From Cephalotrichum gorgonifer (taxonomy: Eukaryota > Ascomycota > Sordariomycetes > Microascales > Microascaceae): a DNA stretch of 64,000 bases. The notes below the pieces were generated by a model that was given only the letters and a program-made list of their open reading frames with translations, made no database searches and was not told the origin of the DNA. Below, one piece after another: positions 22,798 through 36,181 of this stretch (its first letter is position 1; each line of letters begins with the position of its first letter). Where the stretch lies: contig ONZQ02000001.1 in the NCBI GenBank assembly GCA_900312665.1, positions 4,300,792-4,364,791 on the forward strand, written 5' to 3'. The translations under genes and the position numbers were made by a program.

Positions 22798-25450
22798 TGA
22801 GGGCTATGCCCCCCCTTGCACCCCACGTTGGCTAGGATACGTACAGAATCGACTAAATATAGCCACGAGGAAGAAAAGTCCGCGGTTCTCGATTTCCCGC
22901 CGATGCTTCTCGCTGGCGCGGTTCTCGAACCACTCCATGTTGTCCAACCACCTCCAAGTTATGCCCTCGGAGGGGCCAAAGACCTCGTTGTGCCCCCCTC
23001 CCCCCCTCCCCCCTCCCCCCCCCCACGAAGCTAATCGTCCCACCTCATTCACCTCTCACAACCCTGGAAGCTTCGTTCTCCCCCGGGTCCCATGCGTCCC
23101 CGTCCACCGTCTAGCCCACCTCTCTGCCCCACCGCACCCTTGTGGCTATAATCTCCGGCGTCACACATGTATGTCACCGCCCACGACATGAACATGCCTT
23201 CCTCTCCCCCCTCTATCCTTGGGATTCGTGCGCAAAAGTCTCTGCGTGCAACAGCGGCGCGTCCTTCGAGATTAAATTCGAAATGATGACCTTCCTGATG
23301 ATCGCACAAGTGTATCTTGTGACTAAAATTAGCGGCCGCAGGGAATTCAGCCACGCCAATTCACTTCCTATTAGTCGCTTCCCGACGTCATATACCTACC
23401 TGCTTGCCTAGATATGAGGCGGCGAAATTCGGGAGGGAGGGGGGAAAGGGAAGATCTATAAGCATGTCCTAATTTGGCCCTGTCGGGCTGATCTCGACCG
23501 ACCCGCATATTACAGAGGCCATGTCACCCCCCGTGGAGGCTGGGAGGCCCAAGTTCAGTGCATTCAGCTCTTCTTAACGGCGGACGGGAGCGGGAAGTGA
23601 TGGGATGCCCTGAGTTACGAGGCGCGACGTCGGTCCCGGGCGGGGCACATCTGTTGCTTCCGACGGCGGTCGACCTCAGGGTGACCGCCCCTTACCCCCT
23701 CCCGCCCCCCTTCCCAGCCTAGTTTGTGTACCCATACAGCACCCCTCTACGAGGATAGAGGCTGCCTTTGTGCAACACTCTGGCTGAAAAGCGCCATGCG
23801 CAAGAACGAAACGTGCACTTTGTACTCCTACCTCTCCCTCCCATCTCCCATATACACACCGCGAGAGGGCCTCCTCCCCTCCCCCCGACCTGCAGGGATT
23901 ATCTGCAGCGGTTCGGGCTTCCTGGTGTGGCCAAGTGATGGTTGGGGGAGGGGCTAAAGTTACAGATACTCGGGCATCTACTCGAGTTTCGTTTCATCCT
24001 CGGTCAACACGAACCAACTACACGTCGCTATTCATCGACCCGAACCGCGGGAGGCTCGGATGCCAGGGCCCGCCAAAGTAGCCCCCTCTCCCCTTCTCCC
24101 TCACCCCACCCTCTCCTTCCCACCCTGGACGACCATGATTCCATGGCATGTAGTGACTCTTTCGGGGCGATCCTCAAACTGGTCAAAACACAAAGATATG
24201 CGAAGCGCGCAGGACCGGGTACGACTCATTGCTGCCCAGGGATCTGCGCCGTCTATCTTGCTCGTACTTGTAAAAAGCACGCAATGCACGTCCACGTATT
24301 CCGTGCATACCATGGCGCTGCGCTTTTGTCTGACCTCGTGAAAGACCGTTGCCCGTTCCCGTTCATGGTGGTGGTCCCTTCACACCCCGGAAGCAAGCGG
24401 GTGGAAATTAGAAGCTTTTTTTTCTTGCAAATATCGATTTCTCTTTTCGCCTGATTAACCGGGTCAAGAGAGGTCAAAGCCCAGACATGTTGCCCGAGAC
24501 ACTCCCCCATAGTCATAGACTTCTTTTCTCTCTCCCAGCCTCCCCTTTACATCATTACAGGAACGAGGGGAGTGTGCTCTTCCACCTTCATAGCGTTCGT
24601 CGTCCCTGGAAACGCAATGTGTCTAACTTGGGAAAGAAAGGGTTTCGTCTCAAGTGCGTGTGGTTGCTTTTTTCCACTTCCTATTTCGGCGCATCTTAGC
24701 TTTTTGGACCTGATCATCAGCTTCGAGTAGCGCCACGAGGGAAGAACAAGGTCAAAGCTCGCCGGTTTGAAGACAATGTCTCTGGATCTTGCCCTAAGAG
24801 ATGGAGACGGGACGATCCAACTTTTCTACTTTTCTTAACCCCTGTTCCCCGCTTAAGTTGGGGGTCGTTCCTGTGTGGGGGGAGTGATTAGAGAGAGGTA
24901 TGGGAGGGAGCTTGGGCGGGTTTTCTTTTTTGGCGGTGGCTGGGCTCTGCGACATTCACTCACTCGGGAACCACCCGGAGGAGATTCTCCAGGTCGAGCC
25001 ATACTAGGAAGATAGCGGCGAGGAGAATGGGGTGGGGATGGATCCAAGGGAAAAGGGGGCGGCGGGGGAAGTGACAGGTGCACGAGGCCCGCTAAGCTCA
25101 CCGACACATAGCAACGGGCAGCAGATTCTTTCTTTTCTTAGCTGCGCCATGCATGACACTTTCTTTCTAAGAATGAGGCTAGGCGACGATACTATGCTCA
25201 TTACTTTCCTACGTGCGGCTAGAGACTAAGAAAACGCTCGGAAGGTGTTTTCTATCGTGTTTAATGCAGTTATTAGGAGCACACGTGGACATACGTACTC
25301 TCTCCTGAGACATACTTGCGTAGCGGGGAGAGGATTTTCGTCCTTAGCTCCCCACGACGCGAAGATCTCCTCCCGAGGTCTGGTATAACGAGTACTTGGT
25401 CGGGTAAGATATATATATAAGGCGCCCCACAACCGGATACATCTTCACCC

Positions 25451-25516
25451 ACGTAAGCTTATATGCATTCTGAGGTATTCGTGGGTTCACATAAGTTCAT
25501 ATATATTCAGAGGTAT
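25451..25516. repeat. Decayed tandem duplication, 38-nt period
   Basis: Copies at 25451-25478 and 25489-25516 share the layout ACRTAAG...CATATATATTC/GCATTC...GAGGTAT with about six differences. Intergenic, with no function evident. Confidence 0.65.
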
Positions 25517-26532
25517 AAGTAAGTAAACCGAGGAAGCCTGCAGCTTATGATACCCAGCAGAACATTACGAAGGTATCGATTTTGGGCAAGGCTCCTGACA
25601 AAGACGAGACTACCTACGAGCACCTGCTGTCAGTTTTCCCATACATAGCGCCACTTGAACAACTTGGACAATGGCTTAAACCTTGACCTGTACCGTGGTA
25701 CAAAGACACTTACCGTAGGCAAATTTGATTTGCCTCCGCCAAGGGAAGTGGAAATATCTCTTATGAAACGAGAAAGGGGAGCCGTGAGATGTGTACAATG
25801 TACGAGCACGGGGTCATCCATCTTCGTACAGCAAAACATGAAACCCCACTTACACGCTTGCAGACCAAGGTCGACCCTCCCCCCCCCCTTTTCGGAGCGT
25901 TTTCTCGCATACAGGAGGCGGTCAGGAAGTCATACTGGTGCTCTCAAAACGGTCTACACGAGAAGCCGAGCCTGCTCTCATACAGGCAAGATATAGAGTA
26001 AGGCAGCAACAGTACAAGTACATACTGGCCCGGCCAAGAGCGGTGCTGCAGCTCCTCGGGTCGATCTTTCCCATTTTCGCGGAAGCCACGGCGACTATTC
26101 GCGACGAGGATGAAGAAGAAGGAGTATACTTCACTCCCTTTCCCACCCCCTCTATACATCTACCCGTATACCTCTATCCTTGTACACTTGTACTTCTGTC
26201 TGTTCTGGAACCCAATGGGACGCCACCTCCATCGTGAAGGACATCACATCACTCATCACATCGTGATCCTGCGCGCCGCGGCCAGATGGGCGGCATACGA
26301 AGTACGAAGGTACCTGCCAGCGCTATCTGGCATTCGCCGGCTGCCCCCGAACGGGTAAACTGTCCGCGCTCTGCCCGCCCTCCAGCAACTCTAGGCTTTC
26401 ATATCGTAGCCACTCGGCTCGGTCGGTGAGTATGTGTGTTCTTCGGGGTGGCACAGCCAAGCTGAGGGCCAGCCACTGCCGGTAGGGCTGGGCTGTAGTT
26501 GCCATCCAATGACCTCTCTGGAAGCTGACCGT

Positions 26533-26552
26533 CCCCCCCCCCCCCCCTTTTT
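26533..26552. repeat. C15-T5 homopolymer junction
   Basis: Fifteen C followed directly by five T. One of six or more junctions of the same polarity in the window. Confidence 0.85.
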
Positions 26553-29114
26553 CTTTCCTCCCACTTGCCTGAGTGGAGCTTCGCCCTCCTCCTCGCCCCG
26601 TTCCCCGCGATAGCTATGATGTGGACGTTTTTCCTTGAACCTTAGTGGACATGATACGTGAGGGATGCGGGGCGGGCCCGGTGGAGAAGACGAAAATGCG
26701 GATCAATATATCCTTTGCGTCATTCTCCTCCTGTGGTGGGCTGAATACGAGAAATCCCGACATTGTCGCGAGGTAGACGCTTTGTCACTTTGTCACATGC
26801 GAATACAGATAGGCTCCTGGGTTCTTTATCTCCCTAGCATGGTTGACAATCAGTCAGGTTTAAGCTTCCACGGAGTAGCACCGGTAAGACGGCAGCGTGC
26901 GTGCAGCGAGAACATCTACGCCGGAAAGGAGAAGAAGGGGGGGGCGTAGGGGGCGTGGGTGGGAGAGATATGTCTTCCTTAGGTAGGCATAGAGAGATGC
27001 TAGGGATCCTCGAAGTAAGATTCGAATGATGTTAGAATGGCTCAGAAGATTACCACCATGTCCATGTTATGTAGAAGCTACTGATGGATGTTCCAGATTC
27101 GACATCGAGCTACTCTCACCTTCTGTCATACTTGCTACTTCCTTTCGCTTACAGCTCCTAATTACGAGACTCGCAGAGTACCTCGTGCTTTTCTGAGGAA
27201 CCGGAGGGGGACACACAGCCGTTGGTAGCCCAGTCGTGTCACAACAGTAGCTGCCGGCACCAGGGGATTCAACTGCCCGAACGAGACTTACACGCTAGAG
27301 ACAGCCAGTAAAAACACGGCCCACTAATTATCTCCCCGTGCTTATGTGCGCCACTACTAGTACCACTTGAAGTGTCAAAGTTATCCGTGGTTAAAATGCA
27401 GTTGGATTGGATTGGGGTAAGTGGGAAGGCGTGAGGAAGGTTTCTTACTTACATATTGAGAGAGCTCGAACGAATGCCGTTCGCGACCGGTGTGAAGAAA
27501 GAAAAAACACGAAGAAAAGAAAGAAGGGGGGCGCGGGCATAGGCGCAGGCGTGGGCGTATTTTTAGAAATCTCCAAGAATTTCCTCTCCGCGGCCGCCGT
27601 GTGGTCGTCATAAGATTGATTACTGTTATTACTTGTATTACTCGGTCCCGTCGGTGATATGAAGAAACAAAGTAAAAATTGCCGATGACGCATATAAGCC
27701 GTTCTATTGGCCCGGATCCGAAACAAACATCTACGGGACGACGTATCTGTGTCCCGCATATATTTCTTTTCTCTTCACTGGTGTGACGATTTCCTCCCGT
27801 TTTATACGACTAACCACCAGACCAGGGGGATGGGGGCGGCGGGACCGTTTGAATCGAATGACGTGAGTCCTTGCCAGGATGTCACTCCAGTTGCTCAACA
27901 TGGACTAGCGGCGGCACCTTTGACTCGTGGACGGCCGTCTCTCGTGCCGTCTTCTCCACCCCGCCCGTGCCCCGTGTCCCTTTCCCCGCTCTCAGCTCGG
28001 CGCGGCACCAGCTCCGTGAGGAGAGATAGCCCAGGTACTGCCTCTTTCGAATTTGGCGAAAACGCTACAAAAGAGTGGGGGGAAAATAAGAAATAAATCG
28101 ATATGGCCCTCGAGCTTGATTCTGCCAAACCGAATAAGAGTAATATTAAAAACCCTTGATCCAAGGTATATGCCAAGCAAGGACTGCTCCTTACTAAGTT
28201 GCCAGGGGTGATCCGAGCTCGAGTCTGAAGCTCCCGCCCGTGTGGGTCCCGCCGGACCCGGATGTGGGGCGGAAGAACGGTTCTCGGAGATTGGTCCAAT
28301 AATAGGTTCGAATCGAATTTCGTCATTGCTTTTCTAGCTTTCTTTAGCTTCTATTCGCACGACAAAAAGATAAAATTCGAACAGCCATTTTAACGGAAAA
28401 TGGAGAAGACTGGGGGAGATAGCCTGCTATCGGTCGGCCGTCCTAAAAAAAAAATGGCCTGGCGATAAGTGCCTGCGCTTGAGACCAAACCGTGCCGCCC
28501 TCACCCCCCGCAACAATCAGTCCAGCCTAGCTTTCTCTGCGCGAATGATACGAGAAGAGGACATCGAGCTGGGTGGGGGGTAATACCCCCATCTCATTGG
28601 TCTTATCGGGGATTTCCAGCGGAAAACCTTGTGGCACCTCGGGTAGTACGATCATGGCTCGCGCCCGCTTCTATTCTCGGTCCTTCTGTGCTTATGATGC
28701 ACTCGTATTACTCGTTTGGGGCACAAGGCTTTTTCGTACAATTATCCTAGTGCTGAGTGGTTTTAACCTTTCTTACATTCAAGTAGCTTACGGCACGCCA
28801 CCTCCGTGCCGCCGCTCCCCCTCCCCAGATTTTTGTTACACTTATCAGTAAGACTCCGTCCCGCTCAGCGAGTACATGGATGCATAATTTGGGGGCCTAC
28901 AGGTCGTTCCGTTCCCCGTTCCCCATACTACTTAGTCGCCGACATGACTAGGCCTTAGTGCCGCGAGAACCGATTCTAAACAAGATACTACTTGGCGTCC
29001 GACGCGACGATAAAAGGAAGGCAGCTGGGGGGGTGGTGACACGGCCTGGGAAAATCGGATCGTCGGTACGAATATGGGTACGGGTATGAGTGCGAGTGCG
29101 AGCTGGAGATTGAC

Positions 29115-29150
29115 GTCCCTACGTACTTGCAATGTCCCTACGTACTTGCA
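29115..29150. repeat. Exact 17-nt tandem direct repeat
   Basis: GTCCCTACGTACTTGCA occurs at 29115-29131 and again at 29134-29150 without a mismatch. It carries the GTAC/TACTTG word common in this window. Confidence 0.85.
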
Positions 29151-30517
29151 GCAGTAGACCGCATAGGGACTAACATGATATTTCCCACGGCTGAGTCAGG
29201 ATGGGAACACATCTTGGCTAAGCAACCGCGCCAAACGTAATTCGAGAGCACCACCACGGGGCACTTGGTTGCCTCGGCGAGCGTACCCTGTCTGTATGCT
29301 CGTCATGAGCTAGTCTGGAAGAAGCCTTTCGCAACAAGACACACGTGTGGTCTCGGGCCTCTTTCAATTCCGCATGCGTGGAGCCGAGTGTCTAAGCCCT
29401 GAGACTCTGTGTTCTGTACACTATGCCTTGCGTTGCGTTGGTGAGACAGTGCCCCGAGCAACGAAGTCGGCGAACCCAAGTCTCTGGTAAAGTGGAAGGC
29501 AATTCTCAGATTACCAGCAGGAGCTTTATCCCTTTATTATTACCCGCATCCCACGTTAAATAAGACATCAGGCAGCCCCAAGCGGGACCAAACCACGAAC
29601 CGCCCGCCCACAGCTCTTGCAGTCCCTGGGAAAGCAAAGAGTGGTACGCTACCGGCGCGCCGCCTGCGGCTTGCAGCTTGCATCCTGCGTCCACGCCCCC
29701 CCCTTCTTCGTTTCTTTCCCTTTCTCCACACCTACAGTGATTTGATAGGGAGATACTTGGGGGAAGAAGGGGGGGGGGTTCCAACAGCTAATTTTTCCGA
29801 TGCCGAGAGGTGCATGTATATTACTTGTATTTCGTATTTCGTCTTGTAGCGACGCCCCCAATGTATATAGGTGATACATGTACGCACCAGAAGGGGACAG
29901 GCGACATCACCTGGCTCAATTCCCGTAGGGAAGCCCTTTTCGTTTATCTTAACGATGCCAAAGAACCTTTAAAATACGCCGGGGTATTATGAAGGATTTC
30001 ATTTCCTGGTACATAGGTCTGTGCGAAATGTCTACAAGTACGAGCAGCACGATCGGAAAGGCATGAGCGCATCCCTAACAAGGGTGACGGAAGATTACTC
30101 GCAGCGATGATATCCACTTCCAGCCTTGGATAGTCCCATCCAATAACACGTCTTTTACCTGTCTTGGGTCTATCTGTGCAGGCTACCCCTTCCCAAAAGG
30201 TCTCCCAAGCATATGATCTGCGTCGTCATCTGGGTTGCAGCTTCCTTGACCTCGGCTGCTGGGAAAATACGGGCCGCAACTTCCTCGGGAGTCATCGCTG
30301 GGCAGGAACGAGGGCGGTCAAAGTCTGCGGGTATGTCCAGATACGGCGGGCCTCAATAGCTCAGGCGCATCCGTGGACAAGGCGCATAACGTCTTCGTTC
30401 TCGGAAGGAGCTATCCACGACAGGCAACTACAAGTCTACCGTCGGGTATCCACCCTAGCAAGCCCCCTCTCATGCTACTGGCGCATCTACGAGGACTGGT
30501 AGCTTGACCCCCAACTA

Positions 30518-30542
30518 CCCCCCCCCCCCCCCCCCCTTTTTT
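30518..30542. repeat. C19-T6 homopolymer junction
   Basis: Nineteen C followed by six T, then a second shorter C run. Same polarity as the other junctions. Confidence 0.85.
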
Positions 30543-32972
30543 CCAACCCCCCCCCTTCCATGTGTTGAAGCAAGCGTCGGCACCGTCGCCCGGCCGCTAC
30601 TTGGGCCGAAGCTAGCTGATGTCGTACCTATCACCTGTCCTGTCTAGACGGTTAGGCCTGCCTGCCTTAGAAGTCGTTAATTCCAAAACAAAACAGGCCT
30701 TGGGCGAGGCCCCTTCTTACTCGTCCTCGTACATGTCCAAGTATCGAAGCGGCACCGCGCGTATGCGCCATCGGATCCACTAACGAGCATGGCCCTCCTT
30801 CGCACTTGCTCCAATTGTTGTCCCCTAGCACAGATCACCTAGTGCAAGGAAAAACAGTCCTGCCTGCCCTTTATTGGTCCGTATTCCCCGTTTCTCCCCG
30901 CCACATCGTGGATCCCTAGCTTGAAGCTGGAAAGTGGCTTCTCAGCTCGCCCCTCTTCACTTTTTGACGTTCCTGAAATGGCGGTCGACGAGACTGCCCC
31001 AGGCATTTGTTTGCTTTTCCTTTCATTTTTTTTCTTGTGCAGGTGGTGAAGGCAGATGTAGACCAATCGAAGGAACGAACCCACAAAAAAGCACTTTCTA
31101 CCGCATACGAGTATCTTAGCTGTAGTCAATCTCAGTTTTCCATGAGCGGAAGCCTAGGTAGGGACCCATTCCACCGCCTTCCAGTATGCAGAAGTACAGG
31201 TAAGATGCTTCCAAGCTAGTTCAGACTGGCGCCTGCTTTGTCATTTGAAGCTGCAGCTCAAAGCTCTGGTAGATACGGGTCTATTTTCACGCCCACTACT
31301 GGTACGTTCATATTTCATCATCATCACCTACAAATATACATGATACCTAATACCAAGATCTCCCACCTGCACACCTATCGGGCCACCCCCCTCCCCACCC
31401 CCCAAAACGCACACCCCCCTCCAATCTCATCTCCCATCTCTCATCTCGCCACGCAGCACCGTCTGAGGGACACAACCGGCATCTGTTTTGGGTTCCTGGG
31501 CAAAGAGCACAGACTATCCACATCGCTGGCACACGCTTTCTTAGCTCTGTCCCTGGGCTACATCATCAAATCACCGCTGGCTCATCCGTCACTCTATTCT
31601 ATATTGAGAGTAGGCTGTGTCCAGTACGCACTGTCGTCCTCACAAATCGACTCTCAACGGGCCATCTCTGCCAATTTTCTGCCTATTTCGTGGCCGCCGC
31701 AGCTTCTCGGGTGGCGGCTATGCACGAATACATTACTCTATTGAGAGCACCGAGGATCCGGCGCTTTGACTGCTTGGCTACGAGGGACGACGATCTCGGA
31801 ACCAGACGGAGACGACCCACTGTTCTTGGCTCCCGGGATACTTGTGCTCACACGCGTACTCACTCGTATTATGGGTCCCCAGAATATACGGCAGAATCGC
31901 AATATCATCGAGCTAAGCTAGTCTGGACGTGCATTGTCCTCTACGTGCCAAGGCAATAGGCCCACTCGCCGGTGCCTGCCGTACAAGCCCGTGCCTCGAT
32001 GGACCCTGTTTGAGGGCGTACCCCTGCCTGTCCCCTCGTCCTTATACATGGCTGCGTTACTTGACGCAGTGTACTGACCATCGGGGCGTGTAGCTCGCGG
32101 CTGAGCGTCCCCCCCCAAAACAAAGAAGCCACTGGCTCTGTGGCAGTCTGCTCGCCGTGGCTTCTCTGGTGTCTTAAATTGGTTCGTCTTCTGACCGTAT
32201 CATTGCTCACACCATCACATCTTGCCACGAACACCGCCTCGGTCCCGGCTCGTAGACCCCTTCGTCGCGTCCTATCGGCTGTCCCATCCCGGTCCCACAC
32301 CCCGAGTGTGCCGGAAATATGTACTCAGATACGTACACGACGATGGAGACCGCCACCAAGGCGGGTCACAAAGGCTCGAGCTTGCTAAGTTCGTGGGTTT
32401 CCACTCTCCACACTTCTTGCTTTCTAGACAGGTCCATGCCCCCCCCCCGCCCCTCGTTTTCGTATATACATCTATTCCTCCTCCTCCCCATATGTTCCAA
32501 CTTATAAGATAACGCTCTTATACCCTTTTTCTACTTGTATTATACGTGGGCGGAACATTGGGAGAGCTTAATGCAAGCCATATCCCCGCGGCCCCCGAAT
32601 CTATTGCTCCCGACGCTGCGTGTAATTGAAAAAGTATCTTTTCTTTGTTTTTTCTCGTTTACCATTTCTCGTTTCTCAGGGTTCTTTTCTTTACTTCTCT
32701 CTCCAGTCATCTCCTTCGATACCAAATTCAGCGTCGTCTTTCTTCTTTCGTCCACACGCACATTCGCCCGTCCTCTCAAGTCGAAAGACCAACACCCGAC
32801 ATCACCGACCGTCCGACGACCACACACCCCATTCACTCCGCCCTGCCTTTCCAAGTTGGAAGCGATCATACCTTTTCTTGGGCCAGAAAACGAATATTAC
32901 CCCCCGCCTCGGAATTAGAGGCATCGTTAGACCTTCAACGAGCTCCGATACTCACCCGCATACAATCACACC

Positions 32973-35900
32973 ATGGTCGTCTTCTGTGCCTACTGTGGGA
33001 AGTCCTTCACAAGAAAGGAGCACTTGGAGAGACACATTCCAAGCCGTGAGTGGTTCAGCACCCTACATCCAACTGACATACTTTGACCCTCAGAGCTAAC
33101 ATACTCCCGTAAAGACACAAATGTGAAGCCTCATAGATGTAGTGCCTGTCAGCTCTCCTTTGCCCGAAGGTAAGATGCAAACCCACACGACATTATATCA
33201 GTGGCAGAACTAGTGCTGATGCTCTATTCACACCACAGGGACTTACTCCAACGTCACCATTCAACATACCATGAAGCTCGGGATCCCATGGAGCCCCTCC
33301 CGGGAGGGGTTCCCACTGTAGCAGGGAGGACTCCTATCGCTTGCCAGAACTGCGCCAACGCCAAAACCGGATGCGACAAGAGGGTACCATGCGCACGATG
33401 CGCGGAGAAGAATCTCCCTTGCGCCGCTCGGTTTGCTCGTCGATCTTCTAAGGCTGCCGTCCGAGCTGCCCAGGCTAATTCCGTCTTCAACAATGGAGTC
33501 ATGCCCCCGCCATCCGCTCAACCGCTCTCATCCATTGTACCACCAGTGGCATTTATGGATATCGACTCGGGGATGCCTACTCCAGCAACCCCTGCCAATC
33601 ACTCTCCTCCACTAGGATCTCCCGTGGGGACTATCGATCCTAGAATGACCGACGGAATGCACTTGCTGTCTCAACACAGCCCGGAGCATTTCAGCTCTCC
33701 AGGAAACCGCATAGAGGGGATGGACGACATGCTACCTCTCGGGGGAGAGTTTGTTGCGCCAGACGCGGGGTACCAGGATCTGTTGATGTGGTCAGAGTAC
33801 CCGCTTGAGCTGGACATGTACCCGAACCAGATGCAACTGGTTAGTACGCCTCTCCCTACCAGCTTGACGGAGCTAAGTGCCATGTCCTCTGGGTCTGAGC
33901 CCATGACATCCACGCCGTCTAGGGGGTCCGTACATACCAGTAGCACTAGCATCATGTCTTCGGGGGAGTACGAGAGCATGTTGAAGCCAATGGAAATGCC
34001 GGCCTCGACAACAATGGTGGATGGGATGATACCGGAGTTCGACGTCCTTATTGCTGCGGAGTCAGCTTGGCCCATGGCTCGATGCAACCCGCCCATATTC
34101 TCAGGTTCTTGCCCCCGAACAGCCATCGTGCACCTCGAGTGCCTGGAGCAGAAATCCAAGGAAGAAGGTACCTGGGCTTCTCTCGAAAAGTACCTCGAAC
34201 AGGTTGACTGGGCCGCCGCGGACCTCGCCACCGTCGTCCCCATGACCCCGCGAACGCGCGATAAGATGCTCGCCATCACCCAGTCCTTCCTCCACAAAGC
34301 CCTCGACATACACCGTGGCGGGCTCAATAGCTACCAGAAGAACGGGTTCCCGAGTCCCGGGAACTTCAACTTTATCGTGCTGCCGCCCACCGAGATGCTG
34401 GAGTACTTCCTCCGGAGCTACATCCGTAGTCTATCCAGCTACTTCAACCTAGTGATTGGAGGCTGCGTCGACCCTAACGAGATGCTTATCAATAATCAGG
34501 CCTCGACGCTCCTGGTTCTGTTGATGATCGCGCAAGGTGCCTCGGCGGTTCCCATGCCAGAGGCAAGATACCTCGCGGCTGGCTTGACTGAAACCTGCCG
34601 CATCTCTCTTTTCGACGTTATAGAGAAGAATGTGGAGTTTTCGGCGGATCCCGTCGCGCTCCGCTGTGCCTTGTTGTTCACCATATTAGGCGCCTGGAGC
34701 GGTGATAAGTGGCTGATGGATATCGCCATGGGACAGCGCGGCATGTACCTAGCTGTGAGTTGTCTCCCGTTTCGGAACCCACCACTGCGGGTAACCATAC
34801 TGACGTTTCTATCACTCTACGCAGATGCTCAAGCATGCCGGGATGCTGGAGCCCCAGGTGGCTATGATTCCTACGTTTGACGGATCAACCAACCCGGAGC
34901 TTCAATGGAGAACCTGGCTACATCGGGAGCTCCAATACAGGTATGAGGTGTGCGCCGGGGTGGAAAAGGACATGCAGAGCTAACATCAATCTCAGACTTG
35001 TGTACAATTGGGTCATGGTGGACCAGGAGCTTGGCCTATTCCACGACACGGCTCCGATTCTAGCCATATCTGACCTACAATGCCCGCTGCCCGGATCGGA
35101 TGCGCTCTGGATGGCGACAAGTGTGGAGGAGTGGTCCTCGAACGCGCAAAAGATATATGGGTGCAGTAATACGACCAACGCACAAATGATGGGCGCGTCG
35201 CCCATTTCGCATTCGTTGTGTGATCTGTTCCAGGACTTCCTACACGACAACCTAGGCCGGAGGCAATCGACACTCACGCCGATGCAGATGCGTCTGCTAT
35301 TACACCCTCTCCAGTCACTTCTCTGCCACATCCGACAGATGCTGTCCTGCTTCTCAGATGTGTTATCAGCTCGGTGCTCTCCCTCTCGGTCAGTCACCAA
35401 GGCCAGCACGCAACTTCGGCTAGAGGAGGCGCAAGGCCTGCTGCAGAAGTGGTACGAAATGTCCATGGCCATCTACAAGTCACAGCCGGGATGCTACATT
35501 ACACGTTGCAACCTAGTACTATATCACCTCATCTCCCTAAACGCCGTCACGAACTTCCCCGAGATCGAGCGGCTTGCTCGCCGGGAAGGATTTGACGGGT
35601 CGTACTGGGACCTGGCTGTCCGGCAGAACCGGTGCGTGTCGAATAGGGAGGAGTCCATCTTCCACTCAGGGCAGGTTATGCGCCTAGTCCGCTGCATGGC
35701 GCCCGACCGGAGGCCGAGCTGGTGGTCCGCGGCCATATACAGGGCCACGCTCATCCTCTGGATTGACAGCGTCAGCCGGCTCGACCCCAACTTCCAGAAG
35801 CAACAGATCCCCCATTCCTCGCCGATCCCGGCGCAAAGGTCGTCTACTGGGAAGAACAAGGCCGACGCCGGGACGGATCCAGATCAAGCGGGCGCGAGTC

Positions 35901-36181
35901 CCAGGATGGCCCCCATGAGCGGGGAGGCGGTGGCTATCGACCAGGTCACGCCAGAAGATTCGTCCATCATCGCGTACCTCTGGTCCGGCGATGGCGTAGC
36001 GGTGCTGACGAGGCCTGACGGCACAACCTTCGGGCTGGACAAACCCTCCGCTGTCCTCTCGTACGGGATGATGGCGATCGAGGAGGGCGTCAGCACGCGG
36101 ATCGGCGACGGGCTCAAGCGGAAGCTTGTCACATTGGGGAGTCATTGGAACGTCGACGGGCTGGGCCCCGTCTCGGGATAG
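32973..36181 (+). CDS. CMR1: Cmr1/Pig1-type melanin regulator (two C2H2 fingers plus Zn2Cys6 cluster)
   Basis: Exons are 32973-33045, 33115-33169, 33239-34754, 34825-34940 and 34996-36181 (981 aa). The first two introns fall inside the fingers, and splicing restores both exactly. Finger 1 has C5, C8, H21 and H25. Finger 2 has C33, C36, H49 and H54. A Zn(II)2Cys6 cluster follows at C78-C104 (CQNCANAKTGCDK, CARCAEKNLPC). C2H2 fingers together with Zn2Cys6 in one protein is the signature of Cmr1 (Colletotrichum) and Pig1 (Magnaporthe), which activate melanin genes and are of similar length as I recall. A Ser/Pro/Met-rich linker follows, then a fungal-specific transcription-factor middle region from ~residue 300. 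It lies 4.8 kb from the naphthol reductase and 15 kb from the melanin PKS, which supports the assignment. Joining exons at 34755-34824 and 34941-34995 removes stops and gives LAMLKHAGMLEPQVAMIPTF. Confidence 0.93.

Larger units (their letters stand above)
19658..32972. other. 13.3-kb gene-poor stretch before the melanin locus
   Basis: No open frame has credible composition, a domain or a plausible exon chain on either strand. I also saw no reverse transcriptase, integrase or transposase motifs and no terminal repeats. It holds several C(n)T(n) homopolymer junctions (25879, 26533, 30518), decayed tandem duplications (22704, 25451, 29115) and many TACTCGTA/TACTTGTA words. The left ~400 nt must include the DUF92 promoter. 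The pyrimidine-rich last ~400 nt include the promoter and leader of the Cmr1-type gene. Long noncoding RNAs cannot be excluded from sequence alone. Confidence 0.5.

Noticed and set aside
28290..28325. B-box-like GGTTCGAATCG, possible tRNA
   Set aside because: No complementary T-stem, no A box and no acceptor stem at the right distance.
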